Origin: Clostridia bacterium
Lineage (GTDB): Bacteria > Bacillota > Clostridia > Oscillospirales > Acutalibacteraceae
Length of the DNA: 49,169 nt
Direction of reading: 5' to 3'
Assembly (NCBI GenBank): GCA_017407705.1
Contig: JAFQWA010000024.1
Location: forward strand, 1-49,169
Below, one piece after another: positions 1-9,300 of the stretch (within the stretch, counting starts at the first letter, position 1; every line of letters begins with the position of its first letter). The notes beneath the pieces are model-generated. The model did not search any database and was not told the origin of the DNA. It saw only the letters and a list, made by a program, of their open reading frames with translations. The position numbers were made by a program, and so were the translations under genes.

Positions 1-880
1 TAACGCCTGTTGCTGCCTGTGCAGCGTTGCAAACAAAGTCAAACTGAAGACCTGTTGCGCCAACTGCGTTTGCAGGAGTCAGTGCGCTTGACTGCCATGC
101 GCCAACCTGGAACATATTTACTTCTTTTGTTGAGCCGGCAATTTTCAATGTGCCGTCAGAAGTGAATGACCAAACGTTTTGATCGGAAGACCAGCAGCTG
201 CCGTCTTTCCATACAAGAACATTTGCAAGTGTGTCAACGGGAGCTGCAGTTGTGGGAGCCTGAGTTGTGGGAGCGTCAGTTGTGGGAGCCTGTGTAGCGC
301 CGCCTGCAACTGTGTAATTAACACCATTGGTAGCTGCTGTAAGGTCAGCAGTATCCATAGCGTTTCTGATGCTCATACCTTCTACATCAAAATCCATTTT
401 GCCGCCAACAGCATTCTGAAGAACATCAAGGTAAAGTGTGCAGATAGTACCATTCTCCTGAATAGCGTCAACTACGTCTGCATAAACATAAACCATTCTG
501 ATCTCGCCGTCAACAGGATTAGAGATAGACAAATCCTTCTGGTTTGCAAGGCTGTTGCCCTTAGCATAACCGGTGGTTTTAACCATACCCAGTGAGCTTG
601 CAAGCAGGGGATTTGCATCAACGTCTGCCTGAGTGTAAACATCAGCTTTGAATGTGTTTGTGGGGAATGTGAGAGGAATAACGAATGCACCGATAGCCTC
701 ATCAACATTGTCGATACCGCTGATGCTCATAGTAAGCTCTGCTTTATCGCCGGCTTCATATTCAGCCTTGTCAAATGAAAGACTTAATGTAATGTTTTCA
801 TTTGCTGCGATTGCAGTAGATACTGTAACAACAGACAGTAACATGACTACTGCGATTAAAATCGCCATAATCCTTTTCAT
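1..880 (-). CDS. Exported cohesin-like protein, N-terminal part (cut by window edge)
   Basis: Partial gene: 293 codons stay open from the ATG at 880 to the left edge. A signal peptide is clear (MKRIMAIL, a hydrophobic core, then AIA-A near residue 25). Residues about 32-185 form a beta-rich segment that starts LSFDKAEYEAGDKAEL and ends with EIRMVYVYAD and ICTLYLDVL; its spacing resembles a cohesin or carrier-type beta sandwich. A Thr/Pro/Ala linker of repeated APTT units follows at residues about 193-215, and then a second Trp-rich domain (VLVWKDGSCW) that continues off the edge. AGAGG lies 7-8 bases before the ATG, and a good promoter is upstream. Inference: a secreted or surface modular protein, perhaps ending in an anchor or a binding module outside the window. 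The cohesin assignment rests on pattern resemblance only; another Ig-like fold is possible. Confidence 0.75.
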   Translation of the reverse strand, partial: MKRIMAILIAVVMLLSVVTVSTAIAANENITLSLSFDKAEYEAGDKAELTMSISGIDNVDEAIGAFVIPLTFPTNTFKADVYTQADVDANPLLASSLGMVKTTGYAKGNSLANQKDLSISNPVDGEIRMVYVYADVVDAIQENGTICTLYLDVLQNAVGGKMDFDVEGMSIRNAMDTADLTAATNGVNYTVAGGATQAPTTDAPTTQAPTTAAPVDTLANVLVWKDGSCWSSDQNVWSFTSDGTLKIAGSTKEVNMFQVGAWQSSALTPANAVGATGLQFDFVCNAAQAATGV

Positions 881-936
881 AAATAATCCTCTTTTCTTTC
901 TGTATTTTAGAATGATGCCACTCTAATTACTGTTAA

Positions 937-965
937 ATCATAACATATTCACAAAAAATAATCAA
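937..965 (-). promoter_or_regulatory. Sigma-A promoter of the cohesin-like exported protein
   Basis: On the minus strand TTGATT (965-960) and TATGAT (942-937) are 17 bases apart, and a TG one base before the -10 makes it an extended -10. Transcription would start near 930, leaving a leader of about 50 bases before the ATG at 880. Confidence 0.65.
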
Positions 966-980
966 TAAAATTGTTGTGTT

Positions 981-1032
981 ATTGCACAATATTGTGAAAT
1001 TTGTACATTTAGTAAGCAATATTTTGTGCAAT
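981..1032. promoter_or_regulatory. Possible operator: inverted 9-mers and a 12-bp palindrome
   Basis: ATTGCACAA at 981-989 is the reverse complement of TTGTGCAAT at 1024-1032. A perfect palindrome CACAATATTGTG lies at 985-996. The group sits just upstream of the -35 of the exported protein and just after the flavin reductase gene. The arrangement suits a dimeric regulator, but A/T-rich sequence gives such matches by chance, and I cannot name a regulator. Confidence 0.3.
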
Positions 1033-1044
1033 TTGTTTTATACA

Positions 1045-1545
1045 CTATTCTTTTACAAGTACTTTAACGATTTCTCCCACGTAAACGTTGTGATAATCCT
1101 TATCAGGATACCACTTATCAATGCTTTGATCTATAATTCCTGCAGGGTCCATAGTCTGGGAGAATATCTTTTTGCACACCAGCACAAGTCTTGCTTGCTC
1201 GAAGTAAACGCTGCCGTTATCAAATACGGGAACCAGACCTGTTTCCTTCACCTTATCCACATCCCTACCCGACTTTGATCCGCATACCTTATGTATTTGT
1301 TTATCGTCACCGTAGAATGATAATGTAAAGTAATCATTTTCTTTTATAAACTGGTCGGTGTAGCGCTGGGGTCTGATAACAGTTACCGCCACCGGCTTAC
1401 TCCACATCTCACCCACACTGCCCCAGCTTGCAGTCATCATATTGAACTTTTCGGGTGTTCCTGCAGCTACCAGCATCCACTCATCGCCTATTGCGGAAAA
1501 GGGATTTATCTGCAGTTCTCTTGTTGAAATTTCTTTAAATGCCAT
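1045..1545 (-). CDS. Flavin reductase-like domain protein
   Basis: A 166-residue soluble protein that resembles the FMN-binding flavin reductase-like (split barrel) family. Visible family features are the N-terminal MTASWGSVGEMWSKPVA segment, where the flavin would bind, and VTVIRPQRYTDQFI. These proteins bind FMN or FAD and serve as NAD(P)H:flavin oxidoreductases or as small electron carriers; the donor and partner cannot be told here. The reading frame extends upstream to 1596, but the ATG at 1545 has AAAGGA eight bases before it, and the upstream extension would begin before the predicted transcription start, so I chose 1545. It is a single-gene unit on the minus strand, divergent from hprK. 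Confidence 0.8.
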   Translation of the reverse strand: MAFKEISTRELQINPFSAIGDEWMLVAAGTPEKFNMMTASWGSVGEMWSKPVAVTVIRPQRYTDQFIKENDYFTLSFYGDDKQIHKVCGSKSGRDVDKVKETGLVPVFDNGSVYFEQARLVLVCKKIFSQTMDPAGIIDQSIDKWYPDKDYHNVYVGEIVKVLVKE

Positions 1546-1567
1546 AAAATCATTCCTTTCTGTTTTA

Positions 1568-1596
1568 ATTATATTCTCAGCACATTTAAAAATCAA
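1568..1596 (-). promoter_or_regulatory. Sigma-A promoter of the flavin reductase-like gene
   Basis: TTGATT (1596-1591) and TATAAT (1573-1568) are separated by 17 bases on the minus strand. The start of transcription would be near 1561, only about 16 bases before the ATG at 1545, with the ribosome binding site almost at the 5' end. Confidence 0.7.
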
Positions 1597-1639
1597 TAAA
1601 AAATGAAAATTACCCCTTTTATTATTTTACAATCTAATG

Positions 1640-1652
1640 TATAATGTATAAT
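1640..1652 (+). promoter_or_regulatory. Tandem -10 boxes upstream of hprK
   Basis: Two overlapping-register TATAAT hexamers lie at 1640-1645 and 1647-1652, 38-50 bases before the hprK start. No strong -35 is visible (TTTACA at 1626-1631 is 15 bases before the second box). They probably drive the six-gene operon hprK-glk-murB-rapZ-whiA-dnaE. Confidence 0.5.
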
Positions 1653-1689
1653 GATTAAGTGTCTACTTTTGACAGATGGGAGATTTGAA

Positions 1690-2658
1690 ATGCAGAAATA
1701 CACTGTTTCTCTGAACACGATCATCAAAGAGTTTTCTCTTGAAGTAGTATCTATGGATAAAGATCCCGACAAGATCCTTATTGATACCGCCGATCTTAAC
1801 CGACCGGGACTTCAGCTCAGCGGATTCTTTGATTTTTTTGACAACAACCGTATTCAGATAATCGGAAAAAACGAAAACAGCTTTTTAAACGACTTTTCAA
1901 AAGAGGAATATGCTCAGCGTATTGACGCACTTATGTCCAAGCAACCACCTGCTGTTGTTATCTGCAGAGGCATTGAGATTTCTCAGCCTATACTGGACGC
2001 CGCAAAGAAATACGACGTTCCCCTGCTCCGTACTCAGGAAACTACTTCTGCATTTATGGCAGCCCTAATTGCCTTTTTGAACGTTCAGTTGGCTCCCAGA
2101 GTAACACGTCACGGTGTTTTGGTGGAGGTTTACGGTGAAGGTATTTTGCTTTTGGGTGACAGTGGTGTCGGTAAAAGTGAAACTGCCATTGAGCTTATTA
2201 AACGTGGTCACCGTTTGATCGCTGACGATGCCGTTGAGATAAGACGTGTATCATCTAAAACTTTGGTAGGCTCTGCACCTGAAAACATCCGTCATTTTAT
2301 TGAGCTTCGTGGCATAGGCATTATCAATGCACGACGTATATTCGGTATGGGTGCCGTTAAAATGACCGAGAAAATAGATATGATAATAAACATGGAACCC
2401 TGGGACATCAACAAGGTCTATGACAGAATGGGTCTGGAGCAGGAAACCACTGAAATCTTAGGTATAAACGTTACCTCTACCACTATTCCAATCAAGCCCG
2501 GACGTAACCTTGCTGTTATCATTGAGGTTGCTGCTATGAACAACCGTCAGAAGAAGATGGGTTACAACGCCGCACAGGAGCTGCTCCACCGTTTGGGTAT
2601 GGATGCAGATCAGGACGTTCAGCCTGATACAAAAGCCGAATGGGATGCTTTTAATTAA
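1690..2658 (+). CDS. hprK: HPr kinase/phosphorylase
   Basis: Bifunctional enzyme that phosphorylates HPr on Ser46 with ATP or pyrophosphate and reverses it by phosphorolysis; it is the sensor of glycolytic state behind CcpA-dependent catabolite repression in Firmicutes. At 322 residues it has the normal size. The N-terminal domain (about 1-130) is followed by the kinase core with the catalytic RHGVL histidine near residue 141, the P-loop GDSGVGKS at about 156-163, DDAVEIRR, and the HprK signature ELRGIGIINARRIFG. The frame is open from 1651, but the ATG at 1690 has GGGAG at normal distance, and the extra 13 residues do not look like the family. It is the first gene of the operon, 46 bases before a glucokinase. 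No HPr or Crh gene is in the window. Confidence 0.97.
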   Translation: MQKYTVSLNTIIKEFSLEVVSMDKDPDKILIDTADLNRPGLQLSGFFDFFDNNRIQIIGKNENSFLNDFSKEEYAQRIDALMSKQPPAVVICRGIEISQPILDAAKKYDVPLLRTQETTSAFMAALIAFLNVQLAPRVTRHGVLVEVYGEGILLLGDSGVGKSETAIELIKRGHRLIADDAVEIRRVSSKTLVGSAPENIRHFIELRGIGIINARRIFGMGAVKMTEKIDMIINMEPWDINKVYDRMGLEQETTEILGINVTSTTIPIKPGRNLAVIIEVAAMNNRQKKMGYNAAQELLHRLGMDADQDVQPDTKAEWDAFN

Positions 2659-2704
2659 GTATAAAATATTGTAAAAATATATAAAATGTTAAAGGAGTTT
2701 TATT

Positions 2705-3655
2705 ATGTATACTATCGGTATTGACCTTGGAGGAACCAACATCGCAACTGCTGTTGTTGATGAAAACTGCAAAATCATCGGTGAGGCAAAAACACCCACC
2801 AACTGCCCTCGTCCTGCCGAGGAGATCGCTGCAGATATGATCAAAACTGTTTTTGCAGCTTGTGAAAACGCTAAAGTCAGCATTGATGACATTCAGTGGA
2901 TCGGCATTGGTGCACCCGGATGTATCAATCAGGACACCGGCGTTATTGAATATTCCAACAATCTGCAGTTTGAAAACGTTCCTATGATCGAGATGATCGA
3001 AAAAGGCACCGGTAAAAAATGCTATATGGAAAATGATGCTAACGCAGCTGCTTACGGTGAGCTTATTGCAGGTGCAGGAAAAGGTTCAAAGGACTTTATT
3101 GCTATTACACTTGGCACAGGTGTTGGCGGCGGTATTATTATCGACGGTAAAATCTTCAGCGGCTCCAACTATTTCGGTGCTGAGCTGGGTCATACCGGTA
3201 TCGTTGTTGACGGTGAGCCCTGCAACTGCGGTATAAACGGCTGTTGGGAGGCTTATGCTTCTGCTACCGCTCTTATCCGTCAGACCAAACGTGCTATGGA
3301 AGCCAATAAAGACTCTGCTATGTGGCAGATCGCAGGCTCTTTGGATAAAGTAAACGGACGTACCGCTTTTGACGGTATGAGAATGGGAGACAAAACCGCT
3401 ACCGCAGTGGTTGATAAGTACATTGAGTACGTCGCTTACGGTATTGTTAACGTTATCAATATCTTCCAGCCTGAGTTTATTTGTATCGGCGGCGGTATTT
3501 CTAAAGAAAACGATACCCTGCTCAACCCCATTAAAGCTTACGTTGAGAAATACAGATACAGTAAATATGCTAAAAAGCAGACTGAGATTAAAATTGCAAA
3601 GCTTGGCAACGACGCAGGTATTATCGGTGCCGCTATGCTGGGCAGACTTCACTAA
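2705..3655 (+). CDS. glk: ROK-family glucokinase
   Basis: ATP-dependent cytosolic kinase of the ROK family (316 residues), most likely making glucose 6-phosphate. The phosphate-binding motif DLGGTNIA is at residues 7-14, the catalytic Asp is in ENDANAAAYGE, LGTGVGGGIIIDG binds nucleotide, and the ROK zinc site is GHTGIVVDGEPCNCGINGCWE (HxG plus CxCGxxGCxE). AAAGGAG lies just before the ATG. It follows hprK in the same operon, which places glucose phosphorylation beside catabolite signalling. The N-terminal half has no helix-turn-helix, so it is a kinase and not a ROK repressor. Specificity for glucose against fructose or N-acetylmannosamine cannot be proven from sequence. Confidence 0.92.
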   Translation: MYTIGIDLGGTNIATAVVDENCKIIGEAKTPTNCPRPAEEIAADMIKTVFAACENAKVSIDDIQWIGIGAPGCINQDTGVIEYSNNLQFENVPMIEMIEKGTGKKCYMENDANAAAYGELIAGAGKGSKDFIAITLGTGVGGGIIIDGKIFSGSNYFGAELGHTGIVVDGEPCNCGINGCWEAYASATALIRQTKRAMEANKDSAMWQIAGSLDKVNGRTAFDGMRMGDKTATAVVDKYIEYVAYGIVNVINIFQPEFICIGGGISKENDTLLNPIKAYVEKYRYSKYAKKQTEIKIAKLGNDAGIIGAAMLGRLH

Positions 3656-3675
3656 ACATTGAACGGAGATTTTAT

Positions 3676-4578
3676 ATGTCCATTGAACGGTTAAAGCAAT
3701 ATGCAGGTGAGTTATCTTGCGTATATTTTGAAAACGAGCCAATGAGTGAGCATACCAGCTTCAAAATCGGCGGTAATGCGGATATATTTATTCAGCCACC
3801 CACCAAAACCGCTCTTTCAAATATTGCACAGGCCTGCAACCGCTGGGACGTACCTACCCTTATTTTAGGCAACGGTTCAAACGTTCTGGTTTCGGATAAC
3901 GGCATCAGAGGTGCGGTTATCTCCACCACCGGATTGTCGGATATAAAAATGCTTGACGCTTACACCATTGAATGCGGTGCAGGTGTTAAAACCTCACGCC
4001 TTTGTTCCTTTGCTTTGGAAAACGGGCTTTCGGGCTTTGAATTTCTTTGGGGTATTCCCGGAACTATGGGCGGTGCGGCGTTTATGAACGCAGGTGCTTA
4101 CGACGGTGAGATGAAGGACGTTCTTGTTTGCTGCAACCACATCACTCCAAGCGGTGAAGAAGGCTGTTTGCAGGGTGATGAGTTAGGCCTCAGCTACCGT
4201 CACAGTGCTTATTCCGATAACGGATATATAATCACCTCTGTGGTTTTAAAGGGTACTCCTAAAGACCCTGATTTAATACGTGAGAAAATGGACGATCTTA
4301 TGGGTCGTCGCAAGGCAAAGCAGCCTTTGGAATATCCCAGTGCAGGCAGTATATTCAAACGTCCGCAAGGGCATTATGCCGCTGCACTTATTGAGCAGTG
4401 CGGCTTAAAGGGTTGTTCTGTGGGCGGCGCTATGGTAAGTGAGAAGCACTCAGGTTTTATTATCAACACCGGCGGTGCCACTGCCAGTGACGTTAAGACA
4501 TTGATTGAAAAAATACAAAACGAGGTTTTTCTGCAAACCGACGTTCAACTGGAATGCGAAGTAAGGATGGTAGGATAA
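3676..4578 (+). CDS. murB: UDP-N-acetylenolpyruvoylglucosamine reductase
   Basis: Cytosolic FAD enzyme that reduces UDP-GlcNAc-enolpyruvate to UDP-MurNAc with NADPH, the second committed step of peptidoglycan synthesis. At 300 residues it has the compact form typical of Firmicutes. The FAD domain shows NEPMSEHTSFKIGG, ILGNGSNVLVSD and GIPGTMGGAAFMNAG; the substrate domain has SYRHSAY, the proton-donor serine in YPSAGSIFKRP, and the catalytic Glu near the C-terminus (LECEVRMVG). CGGAG precedes the ATG. It lies 20 bases after glk and only 4 bases before rapZ, so translational coupling is likely. Confidence 0.97.
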   Translation: MSIERLKQYAGELSCVYFENEPMSEHTSFKIGGNADIFIQPPTKTALSNIAQACNRWDVPTLILGNGSNVLVSDNGIRGAVISTTGLSDIKMLDAYTIECGAGVKTSRLCSFALENGLSGFEFLWGIPGTMGGAAFMNAGAYDGEMKDVLVCCNHITPSGEEGCLQGDELGLSYRHSAYSDNGYIITSVVLKGTPKDPDLIREKMDDLMGRRKAKQPLEYPSAGSIFKRPQGHYAAALIEQCGLKGCSVGGAMVSEKHSGFIINTGGATASDVKTLIEKIQNEVFLQTDVQLECEVRMVG

Positions 4579-4582
4579 AATT

Positions 4583-5440
4583 ATGAACTTTATAATTGTA
4601 ACAGGCTTTTCAGGTGCAGGAAAATCCCGAGCAGTTGACGCTTTGGAAGACATCGGATATTACTGCATTGATAATATCCCACCTGCTTTAATAAGAAACT
4701 TTGCTGATCTTTGCGTTGAAAACGGAAGGCTTAGTAAGGTTGCCATTGTTACCGACACCCGTGGCGGTGACTTTTTTGAGGGGCTTTACGGCACTTTAGA
4801 CGATCTTAAAAAATTATCTATTGATTATAAGCTGCTGTTTTTGGAAGCAGATGACGATGTTCTCTGCACCCGTTTTAAAGAAACCAGAAGAAAGCATCCT
4901 TTAATGGTTGAGTCCGACGGTTCTATTGAAAAAGCAGTTCAGATGGAACGTGAGATGCTCATCCCCATAAGAGCCCGTGCCGATTTTATTATCGACACCT
5001 CACTTTTATCCCCTGCTCAGCTTAAACAGCGTATTGCTTCTATGTTTTTGGAAAATCCCTCACAGTCCCTGACTGTACACTGTATGTCCTTCGGATTTAA
5101 ATACGGCCCCACCACCGAGGCTGATCTGATGTTTGATGTTCGTTGTCTGCCTAACCCTTATTATGTGGATGAACTGCGTCATAAGACAGGTTTGGATCAC
5201 GAGGTATCGAGCTACGTTATGGATACCGAGGAAGCTAAGGGTATCCGCAACCGACTTTTGGATCTTATTGATTACCTGTTACCCCTTTATCAGAAGGAAG
5301 GTAAAAGTCAGCTGGTTATCTCAGTGGGTTGCACCGGCGGTAAACATCGTTCAGTAACCTTTGCAGAGCTGATTTACAAGCATTTATATCAAAAGGATAT
5401 TCGTGTCACCATCCATCACCGTGACATCGACAAAAAATGA
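4583..5440 (+). CDS. rapZ: RapZ/YvcJ-family nucleotide-binding protein
   Basis: Cytosolic P-loop protein of 285 residues. In Escherichia coli RapZ is the adaptor that delivers the small RNA GlmZ to RNase E; in Firmicutes the YvcJ homologue binds and hydrolyses GTP/ATP, and its target is less clear. The Walker A motif GFSGAGKS is at residues about 8-15, and the family C-terminal domain shows SFGFKYGPTTEADLMFDVRCLPNP, HKTGLD and ISVGCTGGKHRSV. Length and motifs are complete. It sits between murB and whiA, as in many Firmicutes, but the gene usually found between rapZ and whiA (yvcK/glmR) is missing; whiA starts after 15 bases. Confidence 0.95.
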   Translation: MNFIIVTGFSGAGKSRAVDALEDIGYYCIDNIPPALIRNFADLCVENGRLSKVAIVTDTRGGDFFEGLYGTLDDLKKLSIDYKLLFLEADDDVLCTRFKETRRKHPLMVESDGSIEKAVQMEREMLIPIRARADFIIDTSLLSPAQLKQRIASMFLENPSQSLTVHCMSFGFKYGPTTEADLMFDVRCLPNPYYVDELRHKTGLDHEVSSYVMDTEEAKGIRNRLLDLIDYLLPLYQKEGKSQLVISVGCTGGKHRSVTFAELIYKHLYQKDIRVTIHHRDIDKK

Positions 5441-5455
5441 AACGGAGTTTAGAAT

Positions 5456-6319
5456 ATGTCATTCTCATCAGATGTCAGAAATGAGATATTACAGTTCTGG
5501 CAAAAGAAAAATTGCTGTAAAACCACAGAAATTTACGGCATTTTACTGTTTGGACATAAATTTTCCGATAATGAAATAAAAATAAAGACCGATAATGAGG
5601 AGTTAGCCTCTCACTGTCGGTCTATTATAAAAAAGGTTTTTGACATTGTGTGTGACATCACCGAAAGTAAGGGTGTTTACACTGTCAGCATTGATAAATT
5701 ACATATTAGCGACGTTAAGTCAAAGCTTGGCGAAAGTAACGCTATTAACTTATCTTTACTAAAATGTGATAACTGCTTTAACGCTTTTTTACGTGGTGCG
5801 TTTTTATCCTGCGGTGTTATCAGCGACCCTGAAAAGGAGTATCACCTGGAGTTTGTGGTGAAAAACGAAGGCTTAGCCTGGGAGCTTTGTAAAATGATCA
5901 GGACTAAAGGGCTTGATGCTAAGATCATCGAAAGACGTGGTAAGTTTGTAGTTTATCTTAAAGACAGTGAGAACATTGAAGACTTGCTTACTATGATGAA
6001 CGCTACCAACGCTTCCCTTTTCATTATGAACCAAAAAATTATTAAGCAACTTAGAAACAATGTAAACCGAATTACAAATTTCGAAACTGCTAATCTTCAA
6101 AAATCCGCTCAAAGTGCTGCTAAGCATATTGAGGCTATTGAAAAACTGGACAAGGCAGGCTTGCTTTCCACTTTACCTGATGAATTGTATAAAGCCGCTA
6201 TTGCCCGTAGAGATAACTTTGATCTGTCACTAAGTGAGCTTGGCAAAACCTTAGGACTCAGCCGTGCGGGTATATACCACCGACTGGATAAGATAGTTAA
6301 ATTAGCAAGTAAAATATAA
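5456..6319 (+). CDS. whiA: DNA-binding protein WhiA
   Basis: WhiA (287 residues) joins a degenerate LAGLIDADG homing-endonuclease fold to a C-terminal helix-turn-helix. It is the sporulation regulator of Streptomyces, and in Bacillus it is linked to cell division and chromosome segregation. Here the N-terminal part shows CDNCFNAFLRGAFLSCGVISDPEKEYHLEF, the LAGLIDADG-like core, and the C-terminus shows LSLSELGKTLGLSRAGIYHRLDKI, the HTH. The homing-endonuclease catalytic residues are not expected in WhiA. A GGAGT site precedes the ATG. The gene follows rapZ by 15 bases and precedes dnaE by 18, so it is read as part of the hprK operon. Confidence 0.95.
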   Translation: MSFSSDVRNEILQFWQKKNCCKTTEIYGILLFGHKFSDNEIKIKTDNEELASHCRSIIKKVFDIVCDITESKGVYTVSIDKLHISDVKSKLGESNAINLSLLKCDNCFNAFLRGAFLSCGVISDPEKEYHLEFVVKNEGLAWELCKMIRTKGLDAKIIERRGKFVVYLKDSENIEDLLTMMNATNASLFIMNQKIIKQLRNNVNRITNFETANLQKSAQSAAKHIEAIEKLDKAGLLSTLPDELYKAAIARRDNFDLSLSELGKTLGLSRAGIYHRLDKIVKLASKI

Positions 6320-6337
6320 AAGCAAGAGGTGAAATCT

Positions 6338-9300
6338 ATGTCGTTTGTCCATCTTCATCTGCATAGCGAGTACAGTTTGTTAGACGGTGCTTGCAGAATA
6401 AACGAGCTGGTTGATGATGCCGTGGCAAAGGGTATGGATTCTGTTGCAGTTACCGACCACGGCGTTATGTACGGCGTGGTCGATTTTTATAAAGCGGCTA
6501 AAAAAGCAGGTATAAAACCCATTATCGGTTGCGAGGTGTATGTTGCCGCACGTAGCCGTTTTGACCGTGTTTATGAATTAGACGGCACCAGCAGTCACTT
6601 GGTTTTGCTTTGCGAAAACAACGTGGGTTACGAAAACCTGTGTAAGCTTGTATCCAAAAGCTTTACCGAGGGCTTTTATTCCAAGCCCCGTGTTGATCAT
6701 CAGCTTTTAGAGGAATACAGTGAGGGTATTATTGCCCTGTCTGCTTGCTTGCAGGGTGAGATTCCCCGTGCCATTACCCGTGGTGACTATAACGAGGCTA
6801 AAAAACTTGCACTGCAGTACCGTGATATTTTTGGCAAAGATAACTTTTATCTGGAACTGCAGGATCACGGTATTGCCGACCAAAAGCGTGTTAACGCAGC
6901 GCTTATCAACATCCACAACGAAACGGGTATTCCTTTAGTTGCCACTAACGATACCCATTACTTAACTAAGGCAGACAGTAAAATGCAGCAATGCCTTATT
7001 CTTATCGGTACCAACCACACCATTGAAGATGACGATGCGTTGGAATTCTCCACCGATGAGTTTTATCTTAAAGACGAACAGCAGATGCTGGAGTTGTTTT
7101 CACAAACTCCCGAGGCTGTTTACAATACTCAAAAAATTGCTGACCGTTGTAACGTTGAAATGGAGTTCGGCGTTATTAAGCTTCCCCATTTTGAGGTTCC
7201 CGATAACCAAAACCACTTTGACTATTTTAAAAATCTATGCTACAAAGGATTGCACCGACTGTTTGGTGAAAATCCTGATAAAGTGTATATTGACCGTTTG
7301 GAATACGAACTTAAAACCATTAACCAAATGGGTTACGTTGACTACTTTTTGATAGTTGGCGACTTTGTTAACTTTGCAAAATCCAAGGGTATTCCCGTTG
7401 GCCCCGGCAGAGGCTCAGGTGCCGCTTCCCTTGCCGCTTACTGTATTGGTATCACCGACATTGATCCCATTAAATACAACCTTTTGTTTGAGCGCTTTTT
7501 AAATCCCGAGCGTGTTACTATGCCCGATTTTGATATAGACTTTTGCTATATTCGTCGCAGTGAGGTTATAGATTACGTTATAAACAAATACGGCGACGAT
7601 CACGTGGCTCAGATCATTACCTTCGGTACTCTGGCGGCAAGAGCCGCTATCCGTGATGTGGGACGTGCTTTAGCCGTACCCTATTCTTTGGTGGATTCTA
7701 TTGCAAAATCAGTGCCTTGGGGACAGTCTATTGACGAAGCCTTAGGCTCATCTAAAGAGCTGAAAAACCTCTACGATTCCGACCCGAAGATCCACGAACT
7801 TATCAATATGGCAAAGCGTGTGGAGGGTATGGCACGTCACTCCTCTACCCACGCCGCAGGTGTTGTTATTACCGACAAGCCTGTGTCCTGCTACGTGCCG
7901 CTGGCTAAGAACGATGACTCAGTGGTAACACAATACACTATGACCGCTTTAGAAGAGATCGGTCTTTTGAAAATGGACTTTTTAGGGCTGAGAAACCTCA
8001 CTATCATTGACGATTGCGTTAAAATGATAAACAAAACCGATCCTGATTTTTCCATTGACTCTATTCCCTACGATGACGAAAAAACCTTTAAAATGATGTC
8101 CAAAGGACTGACTGAGGGCGTATTTCAGTTTGAGTCAGCGGGTATGAAACGAGTTATGACCGAGCTTAAACCCACATCACTGGAGGATCTGATCGCACTT
8201 ATCTCTCTTTACCGACCGGGTCCTATGCAGTCTATTCCCAAATACATCAAAAACCGTCATAACCCCGCTTTGGTCAAATACCCAACTCCCCTGCTTAAAC
8301 CCATTCTGGACGTTACTTACGGCTGTTTGGTTTATCAGGAACAGGTTATGCAGGTTTTCCGTGATCTGGCAGGCTATTCCTTTGGCAGAGCGGATATTGT
8401 GCGACGTGCTATGGCTAAGAAAAAGCACGACGTTTTGCAAAAAGAACGTAAAAGTTTTATTGAGGGTTGCAGTAAAAACGGTATTGATGAGTCGATATCC
8501 ACTGCCCTTTTTGAAGAGATCAGCGCCTTTTCGTCTTATGCCTTCAACAAGGCTCACGCCGCCGCCTACGCTACTGTGGCTTATCGCACTGCTTATCTTA
8601 AATGCCACTACAAATGCCAGTATATGGCGGCATTGCTTACCAGTGTTTTAGACCGAGCCGATAAGGTGCAGGTGTATATTGACGAGTGCTCACGACTTGG
8701 TATTAAGATACTTCCACCCCACGTAAACAACAGTGAATACAGCTTTTCTGTTGAAGACGGAAATATCCGTTTTGGTTTACTTGCCATTAAGAATTTAGGC
8801 AGAAATATCATTGATAAAATGATAAATGAGCGTAATTCAAACGGTGAATTTGTAAGCTTTTACGATCTGTGCAAGCGTCTTTATTCAAGGGAATTAAATC
8901 ACCGTGCTTTGGAGAGTCTTATCAAAAGCGGCGCTGCTGATATGGCAGGTGCTAACCGTAAGGAAATGCTAAACTCCATTGACGGTATTATGGAGAATTT
9001 GGAAAGTGATCGTCGCAGGAACGTTGACGGTCAGCTGGGCTTTTTCGATATGGGTGCTGCTGATAACACCGCTGACTTTTCCATTACCCCTGTAAAGGAG
9101 TTTGAGAAATCCGAGCTTTTACGTATGGAAAAGGAGGTTGCAGGACTGTATTTGAGCGGACATCCCATGCAGGAGTACCGTGAGATTTCCCATAGACTGA
9201 ACACCGATAATATAGACGAGCTTATAAACGCTGACAGCGATACCTCAAATTACAAGGACAACGACAGAGTTAGAGTGCTTGGAATTATTGATTCTATAAA

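Noticed and set aside
985..996. Rex redox-sensor operator
   Set aside because: The palindrome CACAATATTGTG shares letters with Rex sites but lacks the TTGT-wide-spacer-ACAA layout of the consensus.
3086..3742. 218-codon minus-strand ORF opposite glk and murB
   Set aside because: Lies opposite two intact genes and spans their junction; no supporting signals.
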